DNA of 64,000 bases, from positions 1 through 64,000 of the forward strand of contig JBAMJV010003141.1 in the NCBI GenBank assembly GCA_037951105.1. Direction: 5' to 3'. The position numbers were made by a program, and so were the translations under genes. The stretch is from Echinarachnius parma (lineage: Eukaryota; Echinodermata; Echinoidea; Clypeasteroida; Echinarachniidae). The notes under the pieces are model-generated. The model was not told the origin of the DNA. It made no database searches and worked only from the letters and a program-made list of their open reading frames with translations. Positions 1 through 10,640 of this stretch are shown here, piece by piece; the stretch's first letter is position 1, and the number at the start of each line of letters is the position of its first letter.

Positions 1-1498
1 CAAACGGGGAACGGAATTTCTGGCTCATGGTTAATGAAATAATGGTCTCCAGATTTTTTATCACGGCTATAATCTTAAGCAAAGATGATCAGATCAAAGG
101 AAAATTAATGGTGCAAGTTCCAGTATATCTCGTCACTCGCGACAGCGCGGGTCGTTCCCATGAGGCGCTATCACAACAATAACAAGTCTACCAAATTAAA
201 ATCAACGCAATTGAACTCTCCCAACAGTCCGGTTTGGCATCTTAAACATCGGGTAATACCTTGTGAAGGTTAGCCTGCCCCCCCCCCCCCCCCCCCCCTC
301 CTCCCTTACAGATGAACATTTGACATTTGACTTGGTTCTAATGATAAGAATCCCAAAATGCTCTGAGATTTTTTGGAATTTACTGACAGCCATCTGTTTA
401 AAGCTAGCATTGAACTAACCAATTGGGACATCGACACCCGACGGAACATCTTTGATGTCGATAACATTGAAGTATTCAAGATCTCTCTCATACGTCTCAA
501 GTGATGCAAGTCCCTACTTATTCTGAGATTGCGAGGCCCATCTTGACTAAGGGTTTTTAAAGGATGGTGGCCATACAATTCTTCATTTTCTTAGGATAGC
601 GCAGTTAGTATGGTCATTATGGTATGATCTCCATGAATAAGGCTTGTCTTTTTTCAAGAATCATAACCCCGTAACCACCTGTGTTAAGACACCTATAGCG
701 CCTCCTTAGTTGCATGACTTGTTTTTGTAGCCTTTCTTAATTTGAAACTACAATTGACTTTTCCTCCATGCAAAGGGGGTCATATTGAATTTTTAAAGTA
801 GCTGAGCGAAGAAATATCACAAAATAGACAAATTATACATGTACGGAAATCTTATACCAACCAAGCACAAATCATCTGCTCTAAAGTCATGAAATATCAA
901 TAAAACGTGATAAGAAGCTTTTTCAAAGACCCTCTCAGAACTTCTATACATGGTTTGAAACGAAAACTAACGAGTACAGAATAATGACGTCACGCGTGCA
1001 CCCTCGAGCCTCTTGCCTAGCTCGAGATTCAGCGCGAGATGTATACAACTGTGTACTATATCCAGACTTCACATGACCACATAAATACAATACAGAAATA
1101 CTAGAAGCCCAACTAAATAAGCGTATGACGTCTAAACCACAGATAAGCCGTGTCTCCAGGGGTCGGGGTCATATTCGATATAAGTGATTGAAAGTGATTG
1201 ACTGACTAATAGACATTTGAATGTTGAACATTTTCATGCAAACTAATCCGCTCCAACATGTTTGTTTGTTGTTTGTTTTTATTTCCGAATCCAATTAAAA
1301 ATACAACAAAAGTCATACCATTCATCATAAACCAATATACAAAGATGTTAACAAAATTCATATTACAGAGTCATAAAATAATAAATAGTATTTGTATGTT
1401 GCATATTATATAACATTATTGTCGGGAGGATAGCCCGTTTCAGAACCATCAACACGATGGTTCTGTTCTTCCACGGGGTCATATTAAAATGATGGTAT
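1..1498. other. No gene recognised; left edge
   Basis: I see no supportable gene here. Visible landmarks are a 21-base poly(C) run at 278-298, a perfect CRE-type palindrome TGACGTCA at 985-992, and a perfect 10-bp hairpin with a 5-base loop at 1441-1465 (CAGAACCATC paired with GATGGTTCTG). A plus-strand open stretch near 365-504 reads plausibly as protein but has no homology that I recognise and no clear splice borders, so I do not call it. Confidence 0.5.
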
Positions 1499-1931
1499 AC
1501 ATATGAAGAGTTCGTTTCTAAAAAAAGGTAAGGTCCACTTTTGTAAGTTTTGAGAAAAAGGGGGTTTTATTTCTCATAGTTAGCAATGTTGAGAGGATAT
1601 ACAATTATATTGCATGAAAGAGCTTCATAATAGGATTGTAAAATAACTCTTTAAAAAAATCCCAGCATCTTTTGTTTTTTTTATTAATTAATTAATTTAT
1701 TTTTATTTTTTTGGACCTAACCTTTTTTTTTAATCAACACTGTGTTGGACCTAACCTCTTTTGAAAAAAACACTGAATTTTCTCTGTAAATTTAACAACT
1801 TTCTAGTATGAAGTTCAGTTTTCTGTAAGCTTTACCGGATAGAGCTGCTCAAATTCAATAAATTAAGCTTACAAAAATGAACTTTGATGGAAAATGGACC
1901 TAACCGCTTTTGGAAACGAGCTCTTCATATG
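1499..1931. mobile_element. Foldback MITE, CATATGAAGAG ends
   Basis: The left end CATATGAAGAGTTCGTTTC is inverted at the right as GAAACGAGCTCTTCATATG. The similarity runs about 45 bp inward through a GGACCTAACC-type word, which also recurs in the interior near 1713, 1746 and 1893. Length is 433 bp with no coding capacity. This is a non-autonomous DNA transposon or foldback of unknown superfamily. The direct repeat at the insertion site is not clear. Confidence 0.6.
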
Positions 1932-1943
1932 AGCCCAAGCACC

Positions 1944-2350
1944 ACACTTTCGGTCATAAGTCGCTGTGGATCTTTAGTACGTAGAGCCTCAAAATCATAA
2001 AAAATTGTCTCTGCGTGAAAATTTCAACTTTATGGAATTTGATGCTTACATAATTATTTCATCTACATTCTCTGAAAATTGCAGGTCCTAATTCGATTTT
2101 TTTTTATACCATAAATAATGATTTCGCTCGATGTGTGAGAATGCTTTTCTGAATGATGCAAAACTTTAGAAGCGATTTCTCTGTTGTTTAAAAAATAGCG
2201 AGGCTCTGGTCCACGTTATAAAATTGCATTTTCTGGCCTTTAACAAAATTATATGTATCAAGTTATACATCATTTTAAAGCTGGAATCCAATAGAATTCA
2301 AAATATAAAAAATCTCAATTTTGATATTTCCGACATTTAACCGAAAGTGT
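1944..2350. mobile_element. Possible short-TIR element, ACACTTTCGGT ends
   Basis: ACACTTTCGGT at the left is matched by ACCGAAAGTGT at the right, about 400 bp apart. The interior is AT-rich and non-coding. An 11-bp inverted repeat at this distance suggests a small non-autonomous element, but no duplication of the target is obvious, so this is tentative. Confidence 0.3.
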
Positions 2351-2426
2351 TAGAGGCGGACACATATATAACATACAGAGTTAAAAACCACACATTCTGT
2401 TTTCAATTACGTTACCCTAACCCCTA

Positions 2427-2445
2427 CCCCCCCCCCCCCCCCCCC
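2427..2445. repeat. Poly(C) run
   Basis: There are 19 consecutive C residues after a short CCCTAACCCCTA stretch. It is one of many G/C homopolymers in the window. Unlike most of the others it is not obviously inside a mobile element end. Confidence 0.9.
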
Positions 2446-2529
2446 ATCCTTAACTCACTCTGAATCCCCCATCCATACTCCCAACCCAACCTCCCGAGTC
2501 CCATTTATTTCTAGCGGGTTATACAAATT

Positions 2530-2890
2530 CTGCATAATTCCATAATTGCACATAATTAACTATACACATATACATAATTGCACATATACAAATATAAATA
2601 TATTGAATAATTAAATTAAATAGGTTATTTGGCTCACTATCTCCTAAGCAACTATAATTAAGTAATCGTTTTAATTTCTTTATTGAATGAAATTAAGGAA
2701 TTCAGATTACGGGTATTCGCAGGTAAGTCATTGTACAGTGTACTACCACGATAAAATAAAGTACGTCTACAATTCTCTGTGTTTGGTTTTGGGAGAGACA
2801 ATTTATCCTTATGTCGTAATCCATATCTAGTGTATATGTGTAATTTTGTGTAATCTTGAATGCTGACCAAAGATTTAAATTGTATTTTTG
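2530..2890 (-). pseudogene. LINE 3' end fragment (reverse transcriptase protein C-terminus)
   Basis: Minus-strand codons from about 2885 down to 2658 encode the end of a non-LTR retrotransposon ORF2. The pattern RRTLFYRGSTLYNDLP, then NSLISFNKEIK before the stop, is the usual C-terminal signature of CR1/Jockey-group ORF2 proteins. The AT-rich run down to 2530, with repeated TGCATAATT-like words, is probably the 3' untranslated tail. Everything upstream, including the reverse transcriptase, is missing, as expected of a heavily 5'-truncated copy. The clade is uncertain. Confidence 0.65.
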
Positions 2891-2968
2891 TTTATACTGC
2901 TGTTGTCTTGCCTCCTTTGAGGCTTTTACTCCTGATATACATTTTGCGAAGGTTATTATTTAAAATTT

Positions 2969-3175
2969 AACATGGCCGCCATCGGAGGTAGGGTCAAATG
3001 TAGTTTCTAGCCAAAAGGGGCTACAAAAACAAAACTTGATGTAATTAAAGGATTTCTAACATCAGTGAAGCTGATTCTGATAATGTTTTAATCGAATAAA
3101 CATGAAGGGGTGCCCCCTGGGACCGCCATTTTGTAAAATTCGAAATGGCCGCCATCGGAGGTCAGATCAAATGTT
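2969..3175. repeat. Two diverged repeats with ATGGCCGCCATCGGAGGT
   Basis: Two units about 175 bp apart start with ATGGCCGCCATCGGAGGT, followed by TCAAATGT, an AAGGGGCTACAAAAAC-like word and a similar downstream text. They resemble the 150-bp units at 50.9-51.4 kb, which share ATGGCCGCCATC, AAAGGTCAAGT and GGGGCTA words. I read both as relics of one tandem-repeat-bearing element family. Confidence 0.5.
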
Positions 3176-3213
3176 GCTTCAAGTCAACAAGGGCTACAAA
3201 AACAACCATGCGA

Positions 3214-3755
3214 TTAAAGGGAAGTTCAGTTTTGGTAGAGAGGGCGCTGCACATCACATTTTTTTTGTGAGGTAATGAAAAACTGAGTGTCGAATTTGAG
3301 AGAATATGCAATTCTAATTGTAGAATAAACTTTATTTGGTCAAAATCGGTCCAGAAACGGCTGAAATATCAATAAATATATCCGATCTCATAATTATTTG
3401 GGGCCCAAATAATTAGATGATTTTTTCAAACAATTCTAAAAATGCTTACACTTTTTCAAACATTTTCAAAAGCGTTTTTTAAATAGTTGTTGATGATCTC
3501 TATATTTAATCATTATTTAACAAGACATCACATGCATAATTTTGTATGAAAAACGGTTGAAACCAATGCCTTATTTGAGAGCGCCCTCTTGTGTTTTAAT
3601 GGCGCTTTTTGAATGATAACAGGCTTTTTACTTATTCGTTTGTATTTTTGTGTACCTTTCGAGCATGGTGGGGTTATAAATATTAGTTTGTAATGTTACT
3701 GTGCAGGTTTTGGTTACTAAAGTTTAGCCTTACCAAAACTCTACTACCCCTTTAA
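3214..3755. mobile_element. TTAA-flanked MITE, copy 1 (complete)
   Basis: The element reads TTAAAGGGAAGTTCAGTTTTGG at the left and ends with AACTCTACTACCCCTTTAA, so short inverted ends lie inside TTAA. Between them is a conserved non-coding text that includes GTGAGGTAATGAAAAACTG and GAGAGCGCCCTCTTG. Further copies lie at 27662-27986, 34636-36225 and 46449-48746, the last two interrupted by other insertions. The TTAA flank suggests a piggyBac- or Kolobok-type mobilising enzyme, but the palindromic TTAA/TTTAA edge makes a TA target possible too. Confidence 0.7.
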
Positions 3756-4166
3756 GGGGTTTTCAGGGTCAGAGAATTTGAATAATATGTGCCTACAAAG
3801 TAAAAGCCTAGTTGTACGTTGTACAAAGTGAATGACAGTAGTGAGAAACGCCCCACCCCCCAAAATGAAATGAATGCTCTTATTACCAACCATGTTAAAG
3901 AATATAATTTTACTAATATGGGTTTATATAAATTTGCCAAGAAACCGCCTACAAATTGATATATTTGCAAAATTATTAAACTCAGCATCAGGTACTGAAG
4001 GGTACGTATAAGCCTTATTTATGAGTCTGAGCCACTTGGTGTCGGTAATTAAGCGTCTGTCTGAAGTTCATAGTAATTTCAAAGGTGTGTTACATGCATT
4101 GACATGGTCAGAATTGGAGACTTTTACGACAAGAGACGATCGAGTTGATGCCTTGGTCGCGCGGGT
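3756..4166. other. No feature recognised
   Basis: Ordinary AT-rich sequence. The open frames found here show no recognisable domain and no splice context. It separates a complete MITE from the word array on its right. Confidence 0.5.
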
Positions 4167-4167
4167 G

Positions 4168-4612
4168 CGGTTCGTTATTCCGAAGGTTCGTTATTCCGAA
4201 CACACAAATTTCGTATACCTGCGAGTTCGCTATTCCGAAAATGAAATAGGGTTCGTTAATCCAAACATTTGTTGCATTATTCCGAAGGATCGTTATTTCG
4301 AAGGTTTGTTATTCCAAAGGTTATTTATTCCGAAGGTTCGTTATTCCGAAGCTTCGCTATTCCGAAAATAAAATCGGGTTCGCTATTCCGACGGTTCGTT
4401 AGTCCGAAACTGAAAACAGGTTCGTTATTCCGAAGGTTCGTTATTTCGAAGGTTCGTTATTCCGAAGGTTCGTTAATCCGAAAATAAAATCGGGTTCGTT
4501 ATTCCGAAGGTTCGTTAATCCGAAAATAATATCAGGTTTATTATTCCGAAGGTTCATTAGTCCGAAAATGAAATAGGGTTCGTTAATCCGAGTTGTCGGG
4601 GGGGGGGGGGGG
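4168..4612 (+). repeat. Word array (GGTTCGTTATTCCGAA) ending in poly(G)
   Basis: About 430 bp is built from 16-18-bp words of the form GGTTCGTTATTCCGAA, alternating with GGGTTCGTTAATCCGAAAATGAAAT. The left border GGTGCGGTTCGTTATTCCG resembles the left border of the array at 29.6 kb. Here only one orientation is present, and the array runs into a 15-base G run at 4598-4612. It is therefore probably one arm of the two-armed element seen complete at 29.6-30.3 kb. Any protein read from it is repetitive and not a gene. Confidence 0.8.
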
Positions 4613-5884
4613 ATGATCTTTTGCCCCACAACCCAGTCCCAAAATTTCAGGAATCCTGGCTATGCCATTATATGAGAACAAGCCACTATTATATGTACAA
4701 GCCACTATGTAGAACAAGAAGGTCCATAGAACCCGATTGTCTCTCCAAACATGACTGGCTAAGCATCCTAAAAGGAAACCGCCAAAGGGGTACCACTTAT
4801 GGCACCTTTTCAAGTGCATTTGCGCCCTTAAGGGTAGGTTATAAAATCATTACGCCATTTAGGGGCGTAAACTTACGAAGATGCACTAAGCCATTGGATA
4901 CATTTCAGATGCTGATGGACACGGGTGGGTAGCACTTTTGTATGAGAGTGACCTCCAACCCTATACCCCCGACAATACAATAGCCATTTTACGACTGAGA
5001 TGTTTTTTATGTTTTGTTTTTTATAGGAGTTAGTGATTATTTTTAAAGAAAATAATAATTATTTGAAGTATCGCAAACCAATGTTGAGTGGAAAATGTGT
5101 TTCGTATATAGCTTGAGGACCTACAAGTTAGCCTAAACCATAATATAGCCAATAGGCCTACCATATCACAAAGTTGCAACCAATTGAAATGCTCCAAAAT
5201 GTACAAACTTGATTGGCTCTGATGCGCATATTCTCTGACATGCGTTTGATCCCAACTCTTTATACAAACTACCCAGGATCCTGTTTGAAATAGAGTGGTA
5301 ATCGATAATTAAGTTGCAATACGCAAATCTGAGTAGTTTAAATTTGCAAATTTGTTCTAACTTGCAATTCGTCGCAACTTTCAAATCAATTGCACCTCTT
5401 TCTGCAACAGGACCCATTTTAAAATAACATAATTAACAAAAATAAATGCAGTCAAACCTGTCTCGAAACAACCAAAAATGTAAGGAAAACTTCTCTATGA
5501 ATGTCTGTTAAGACAAGTGAACATGTAAAGTGCCTCATACGGAGACAAGTGGTCTTTAGATACAGGTGGTGTTGGACTGTAGCATGAATTTCTCAATGAA
5601 TCGCACACCATGTGTTTCAGCATATTCCATAACAACACAGCACAAATTGTCTTTAATTACTTGTTGTTTATGTCTTATTGCATCCACTTTTCAAAAAACC
5701 CTTTCAATTGCATATATTCAACAAAAAAGGTAACATGAAATGATATCAACTTTAATCATCACTTTCTTCTCTTTCTGCTTTGTGACAGCTCTTATAACGT
5801 GTCAATATTGTTTAGAAAAAAAGCTAAATGCAGCTGTTTACTAATCAGTGTATCACATTGTATCAAAATTAATTGTATTACTTT
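4613..5884. other. No gene; degenerate MITE trace
   Basis: No exon is supportable. Around 5340-5417 the text with CAACTTGCAATTCG and CTTTCTGCAACAGGACCC is a diverged half of the GGGCCC...TGCAACAGGGCCC foldback family described at 5885-6044. Confidence 0.4.
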
Positions 5885-6044
5885 GGGCCCCCGTTGTAGA
5901 AAGAGATAGAATTGATTGTAAAGCTTGTAAAGTCAGAAAATTTGCGCATTTCAACCAATCAAATTTGCGCATTTAGTCACATGATCTGACTTACAATTAA
6001 TTGCAACTTTACAATCGATTGCATCTCTTTCTACAACAGGGCCC
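5885..6044. mobile_element. Palindromic MITE, GGGCCC...GAAAGAGAT family, copy 1
   Basis: This is a near-perfect palindrome of about 160 bp. It opens GGGCCCCCGTTGTAGAAAGAG and closes CTCTTTCTACAACAGGGCCC, with AATCGATTGCA-like words in both arms and CAACCAATCAAATTTGCGC near the centre. Other copies are at 14361-14526, 26570-26608 (truncated) and 37161-37320. It has no coding capacity and the mobilising superfamily is unknown. Confidence 0.75.
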
Positions 6045-6179
6045 TAGTCAAGTACAGTGAAACTTTAAATTTCATTGCCTATTGCAAATGACTTTTAATT
6101 ATGACAATTCCCTTCTTTTATTCAAATGCCCTTTTTGGGCCATCTGGGTTCCCCTTTTTCTCTTTTGCTAGGTTAAGTT

Positions 6180-6657
6180 AAAGTGCGTATCTCACCGACG
6201 GAGACGTCGCCGCGACTGCCGCGACTGATCAGTCGCGGTAGTCGCGGCGACTCGGGAGACCCGATAATGGTTTGCAATCTCACCAAGGCGAAGTCTCGGA
6301 GACGTCTCCGCGACGTATCCATGGGAGCAGGAACAAACTGTACCAAATGATAAAGAACTCAGTCACGTGGTCTCTAAAGTGGGTCAAGCAACGTCAAGTA
6401 GTGTCGCGGAGACGTCTCCGCAACGTATCCTCTCAGTCGCCTTGGTCTCCAGTAGGTCGCGGCGACGTCTCCCCAGTCGCGGACAAAATTAGTCTCCGCG
6501 ACTAATGGTCGAAAATCGAACATGTTTGATTTTACCGCGACTCCCCGGAGACCCGGCTAGTCTCCAGGAGACGTCGCGGAGACGTCTCCGCGACCAGCGG
6601 AGACTGAGTCGCCAACTAGTCGCCAACTAGTCTCCAGCCCGGTGAGATACCACCTTT
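6180..6657. mobile_element. Foldback MITE made of GGAGACGTC/GTCGCGGAG words
   Basis: The ends AAAGTGCGTATCTCACCG and CGGTGAGATACCACCTTT form inverted repeats. The interior is almost wholly permutations of short words (GGAGACGTCTCCGCGAC, AGTCGCGGCGAC, CTAGTCTCC) in both orientations, so it can fold at many registers. It is far richer in GC and CpG than its surroundings. It abuts the 4-kb element that begins at 6659, and the exact junction is ambiguous by a few bases. Confidence 0.65.
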
Positions 6658-6677
6658 AGTATTGGTTGAGATATACC

Positions 6678-6713
6678 CACGGGCGTAGACATGACATTGA
6701 TACCCATTCAACT

Positions 6714-6753
<40 letters not shown>

Positions 6754-6820
6754 GATCTATTAATTCATCCCCCCCCCCCCCCCCAGTTGAATAGGTATTA
6801 CGTAAGTCGCTACGCCCGTG
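6678..6820. mobile_element. 143-bp hAT-like hairpin MITE with poly(G)/poly(C) arms
   Basis: The ends CACGGGCGTAG and CTACGCCCGTG are inverted. The flanks GATATACC (6670-6677) and GATATGCC (6821-6828) form an 8-bp target duplication with one mismatch. The inside is a G run of over 30 bases paired with a C run of about 17, so the whole element folds on itself. It interrupts the left end of the 4-kb element. An 8-bp duplication and a CA-starting end fit hAT. Confidence 0.7.
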
Positions 6821-6989
6821 GATATGCCCATCCAATTGAATTTGACTTCAATGGGCAATCAGTGTTATTATAGTGCTCTGGTTAATACAGTTATGAACCA
6901 GAGCACTATAACACTGCTTTCCTATTTAGTAGAGCAGATAAGTGTAATAATCGTTCAAAGTTTGATAAAGCAAGAGCCTTGTAATGTAG

Positions 6990-8035
6990 GCTACCATAGG
7001 GACATTTTTCAAGAAAAAACATTTAGCCACGCGAAAATCCAAGATGGCGGCCATTTTCCAAGATGGCCGCCAAAAAGCTACTTTTTGATATACAAATTGA
7101 TTGGGTTGGCCGATTTTAGTAATCTTGGTGTCGTTTTATATGTTTATTGACATGCTGAACACAATTGTGATACATACGGACTCATACGATGGCCAAAATC
7201 CAAGATGGCCGCCATTTTCCCAGATGGCCCCAAAAACCTTCTTTTTGATATAAAAATTTACTGAGTTGGCCGATTTTAATAATCTTGGTGTCGTTTTATA
7301 TGTTTATTGATATGCTGAACACAATGGTGATACATACAGACTCATATGATGGCCAAAATCCAAGATGGCCGCCATTTTCCAAGATAGCCCAAAAGAGCTA
7401 CTTTTTGATATAAAAATTCACTGAGTTGGCCGATTTTAATAATCTTGGTGTCGTTTTATATGTTTATTGACATGCTGAACACAATGGTGATACATACAGA
7501 CTCATATGATGGCCAAAATCCAAGATGGCCGCCATTTTCCAAGATAGCCCAAAAGAGCTACATTTTGATATAAAAATTCACTGAGTTGGCAGATTTTAAT
7601 AATCTTGGTGTCGTTTTATATGTTTATTGACATCTGAACACACTGGTGATACATACGGACTCATACGATGGCCAAAATCCAAGATGGCTGCCACTTTCCA
7701 AGATGACCGCCAAGGCAATTTTTTTTTCATAAAAGTTGACCGAGTTTGCCGATTTTTATTATGATCTTGATGTCGATTTACATTTGACCTGATATACGGA
7801 AGACGATTATGATACATACAGACATATATAATGGCGAAAATCCAACATGACGACCATTTTTCAAGACGGTTGCCAAAAAGCATGTTACATTTGTTTCAAA
7901 AAACTGACTGAGTTGGTTGATTCTAATAATCTTTGTACTGATTAAAAGGTTGTTTGATGAGCTGAAAACTATTTTCATACAAATGGATCTAAATAATGGT
8001 AAAAATCGAACATGGCGGCCATTTTCCAAGATGGC
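6990..8035. repeat. 160-bp tandem repeat, left arm
   Basis: TGTTTATTGACATGCTGAAC recurs at 7141, 7301, 7461 and 7621, an exact 160-bp period. Each unit carries CCAAGATGGCCGCCATTTTCC, a YY1-like word, and a conserved GAGTTGGCCGATTTTAATAA segment. Units become more diverged toward 8035. The inverted series at 10075-10640 is the other arm of the same element. Confidence 0.85.
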
Positions 8036-8434
8036 GTAGCAAGGGAATAAAGGAGGGATTAGCCATCCCTCCCTAAGGAAATCATGATTTCACTTTTTCA
8101 TGTTTTGGTTAAGGCTGCTACCTTATATTATTGCCCTAAAAGTTTGTATGCCACCTCTCTCATCATTGGTAGTCCTTTGGTTATGCCTCTGAACTTTTGA
8201 GATGATTGAGTGACAATAAATGTACGATTTAAATCTTTGCTATCCCGTGCATCGTCCTATCCCCCTATCCACCTTCCAAACCCCCATTACGCTCATAGCC
8301 TGAGACTGGCGACGACATGGTCCTATGTACGATATATACCAAAAGAATATCTTGTAAGAGTTTGGTCACCGTCTGTTATTTGCTTCTATGTAATGATTCA
8401 GTTTGGGCTGTAAGTATAATTGATTAAACATTGA

Positions 8435-8695
8435 CTCGGACACTATAGTCACCAGTTATCACCTATATGGATACAAGTACGTCAGTCTTTAAAACATGGA
8501 ATAACCCACTCCCGTCAGGCTCATCATTTCCTTGTGTATGATGACCATTCAGGGTTTAATTTGACCAACCACCATGAGCAAGTAGTGCAAACTCAATCCC
8601 ACTTCAATAAGAGAATGGACAAGCAATTGAACGTATCCCAGGAAATGGATGAACCCCTAAAAGAAAGAAATATGCAAGACACTAAGGATCTATAA
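8435..8695 (+). CDS. Unrecognised open frame inside the 4-kb element
   Basis: Eighty-six codons are open between stops, without a clear start. The frame includes the stretches SPIWIQVRQSLKHGITHSRQ and AHHFLVYDDHSGFN and ends LKERNMQDTKDL then stop. Composition looks protein-like rather than random, and an AG precedes the likely coding part at 8447, so it could be an exon of the element's own enzyme or of a captured gene. I do not recognise a family. It sits between the two subterminal repeat arms, where a transposase remnant would be expected. Confidence 0.25.
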   Translation, partial: LGHYSHQLSPIWIQVRQSLKHGITHSRQAHHFLVYDDHSGFNLTNHHEQVVQTQSHFNKRMDKQLNVSQEMDEPLKERNMQDTKDL

Positions 8696-9098
8696 TACAC
8701 CTCATATGATGATGCTTAACAATTATATTTACACTGATGTGTACAGATCATGCTACTGGGATGGTTCAAAGGCATGGCTAAGGGGGTGGATATGCAGACA
8801 GCATGTTATTTATATCTATCATACGTCCTAGACAATAGCTATATTTAATACATCTTATGGAAATCTATTTTTCTAAACTTTTAGGATATAAAGACTGTTG
8901 CCTTTTACTTGTAATAGTAATATTTTGGGACCATGGTTCCCTTAAAAGATAGAGGGTGACATCATCAAAAGGAGGAGCGGTGTGACCAGTGTCGGTGTCC
9001 ATCTATACAATGTGGCATATCGAATAGGGTAAACGTGTGATACTGTAATAATATCATACCCCTATGACCCAAAGCTGATGATAAGGAAGCTGCAAAAA

Positions 9099-9363
9099 TC
9101 TCTACAGTTTTGTTTGGTATATAGAGCGGTCCATGGCGTACCCAGTATTTAGCCATATTCCAACTAAGAAGGGGTCGGAAAGTTTAATCTGAACATGAGA
9201 ATTGACCTGGGTGTATAAAATGCTGTTGTATCTCTAAAATTTGTTTGGTATATAGAGCGGTCAATGGCGTACCCAGTATTAAGCCATATTCCAACTGAGA
9301 AGGGGTCGGAAAGTTTAATCTGAACATGAGAATTGATCTGGGTGTATAAAATGCTGTTGTATG
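9099..9363. repeat. 131-bp tandem duplication
   Basis: Two adjacent copies contain TGTTTGGTATATAGAGCGGT, ACCCAGTATTWAGCCATATTCC and AATGCTGTTGTAT. The landmarks lie at 9111 and 9242, a period of 131. Only scattered differences separate them, so the duplication is fairly recent. No function is visible. Confidence 0.8.
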
Positions 9364-9586
9364 CATACTGTACATGAACTCCCAATACATTATTAATGAT
9401 TAAAATCGTCTTCTTCTCTTAATAAACATGTTAGGCATATATTCAGGGGTCCAGGGGATTGGACGGTCCAGGATGAGGTAAGGAGATCGTCCCGGGATGG
9501 GAAATATCAGTAAAAGAGCAGCCTGTCCAGAAAAATCAAGAACAAAAGACATTTCATGAATTCAGTACAGATATAAGGGTTATATA

Positions 9587-10025
9587 CAGGGGGGGGGGGG
9601 GGGGGGGGGGGGGTCTCAAATTATTTTTTGACGGGGGTGAGCCTCACGGAATTCTGATGTGGGGATCTTAAGAGCTGACTACAAGCATCAAATATAGGGT
9701 CTTTGGAGCTACAAAAACCCAGAAACGGGAGTTAAGGGGTCTTAAGGAGCATACTAAAACTACAAAATACATGGACTTGGAGCTACCAAAGACGTACGGA
9801 AACCCTCAAAATTGGTGGTCCAAGGAGCTGACTAGAAGAAGAATATGGACTTGGCGCTACTCAACTACCTGGCCAAGTGATTCCTGGGGTCTATGGAGTG
9901 GCAATTTTTGAAAATCGGGTATCTTGAGAGTGGCAATCGGGTGTCAATCGGGGGGGGGGGGGGGGGGGGGGGGGGGGTTGTAAGCCGCACATACCCGTCT
10001 TACATTATACATGAGTGCCCCCGGG
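9587..10025. mobile_element. Poly(G)-ended element with GTTATATA duplication
   Basis: GTTATATA flanks both sides (9579-9586 and 10026-10033). The left end is CAG followed by more than 20 G. The right end is GAGTGCCCCCGGG, the inverse of the CCCGGGGG-type end also seen at 36222. Inside, degenerate units with GGAGCTACAAAAACCC and GGGGTCTTAAGGAGC words precede a second long G run near 9951-9977. It is non-coding. The 8-bp duplication fits hAT-type transposition. Confidence 0.55.
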
Positions 10026-10074
10026 GTTATATAGCCCATATCCCTTAGCTATGCCATGATTGTTAAGGTCTTTG

Positions 10075-10640
10075 TGTAACACAAATGTTTTCAGCACATC
10101 AAGGAACATATCAGGTCACATAATTGAATCGGCATCAAGATAATAAAAATCGGCAAACTCAGTCAACTTTTATGAGAAAAAAAATTAGCCTTGGCAGTCA
10201 TCTTTGAAAGTGGAAGTCATCTTGGATTTTCGCTATTATATTGGTCCGTGTGTATTACAATCGCTTTTGATATTATCAATTAACATTTAAGTCAACACAA
10301 AGATTATCCAAACCGGCCAACTCAGTCAATTTTTAAAATAAAAAGTAGCTATTTGTGGCCATCTGAAAAAATGGCGGCCATCTTGGATTTTGGCCATCAT
10401 ATGAATCTGTATGTATCACCATTGTGTTCAGCATGTCAATAAGCATATACAACGACACCAAGATTATTAAAATCGGCCAACCCAGTCAATTTGTATATCA
10501 AAAAGTTGCTTTTTGGCGGCCATCTTGGAAAATGGCCGCCATCTTGGATTTTCGCTTGGCTAAATGTTTTTTTTCTAAAAAGTGTCCCTAAGGTAGTCTG
10601 CATACCATGTATGTTGCATGTATCAAACTTTGAACGATTT
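10075..10640. repeat. 160-bp tandem repeat, right (inverted) arm
   Basis: These are three diverged units in the orientation opposite to the left arm, with GGCGGCCATCTTGGATTTT and ACACCAAGATTATTAAAATCGG words. The last unit holds GGCGGCCATCTTGG and ATGGCCGCCATCTTGG back to back, mirroring 7032-7070 in the left arm. Confidence 0.8.

Noticed and set aside
306-578. A 90-codon minus-strand frame
   Set aside because: No recognisable motif. The plus strand over the same stretch is equally protein-like for about 45 codons, so neither is convincing.
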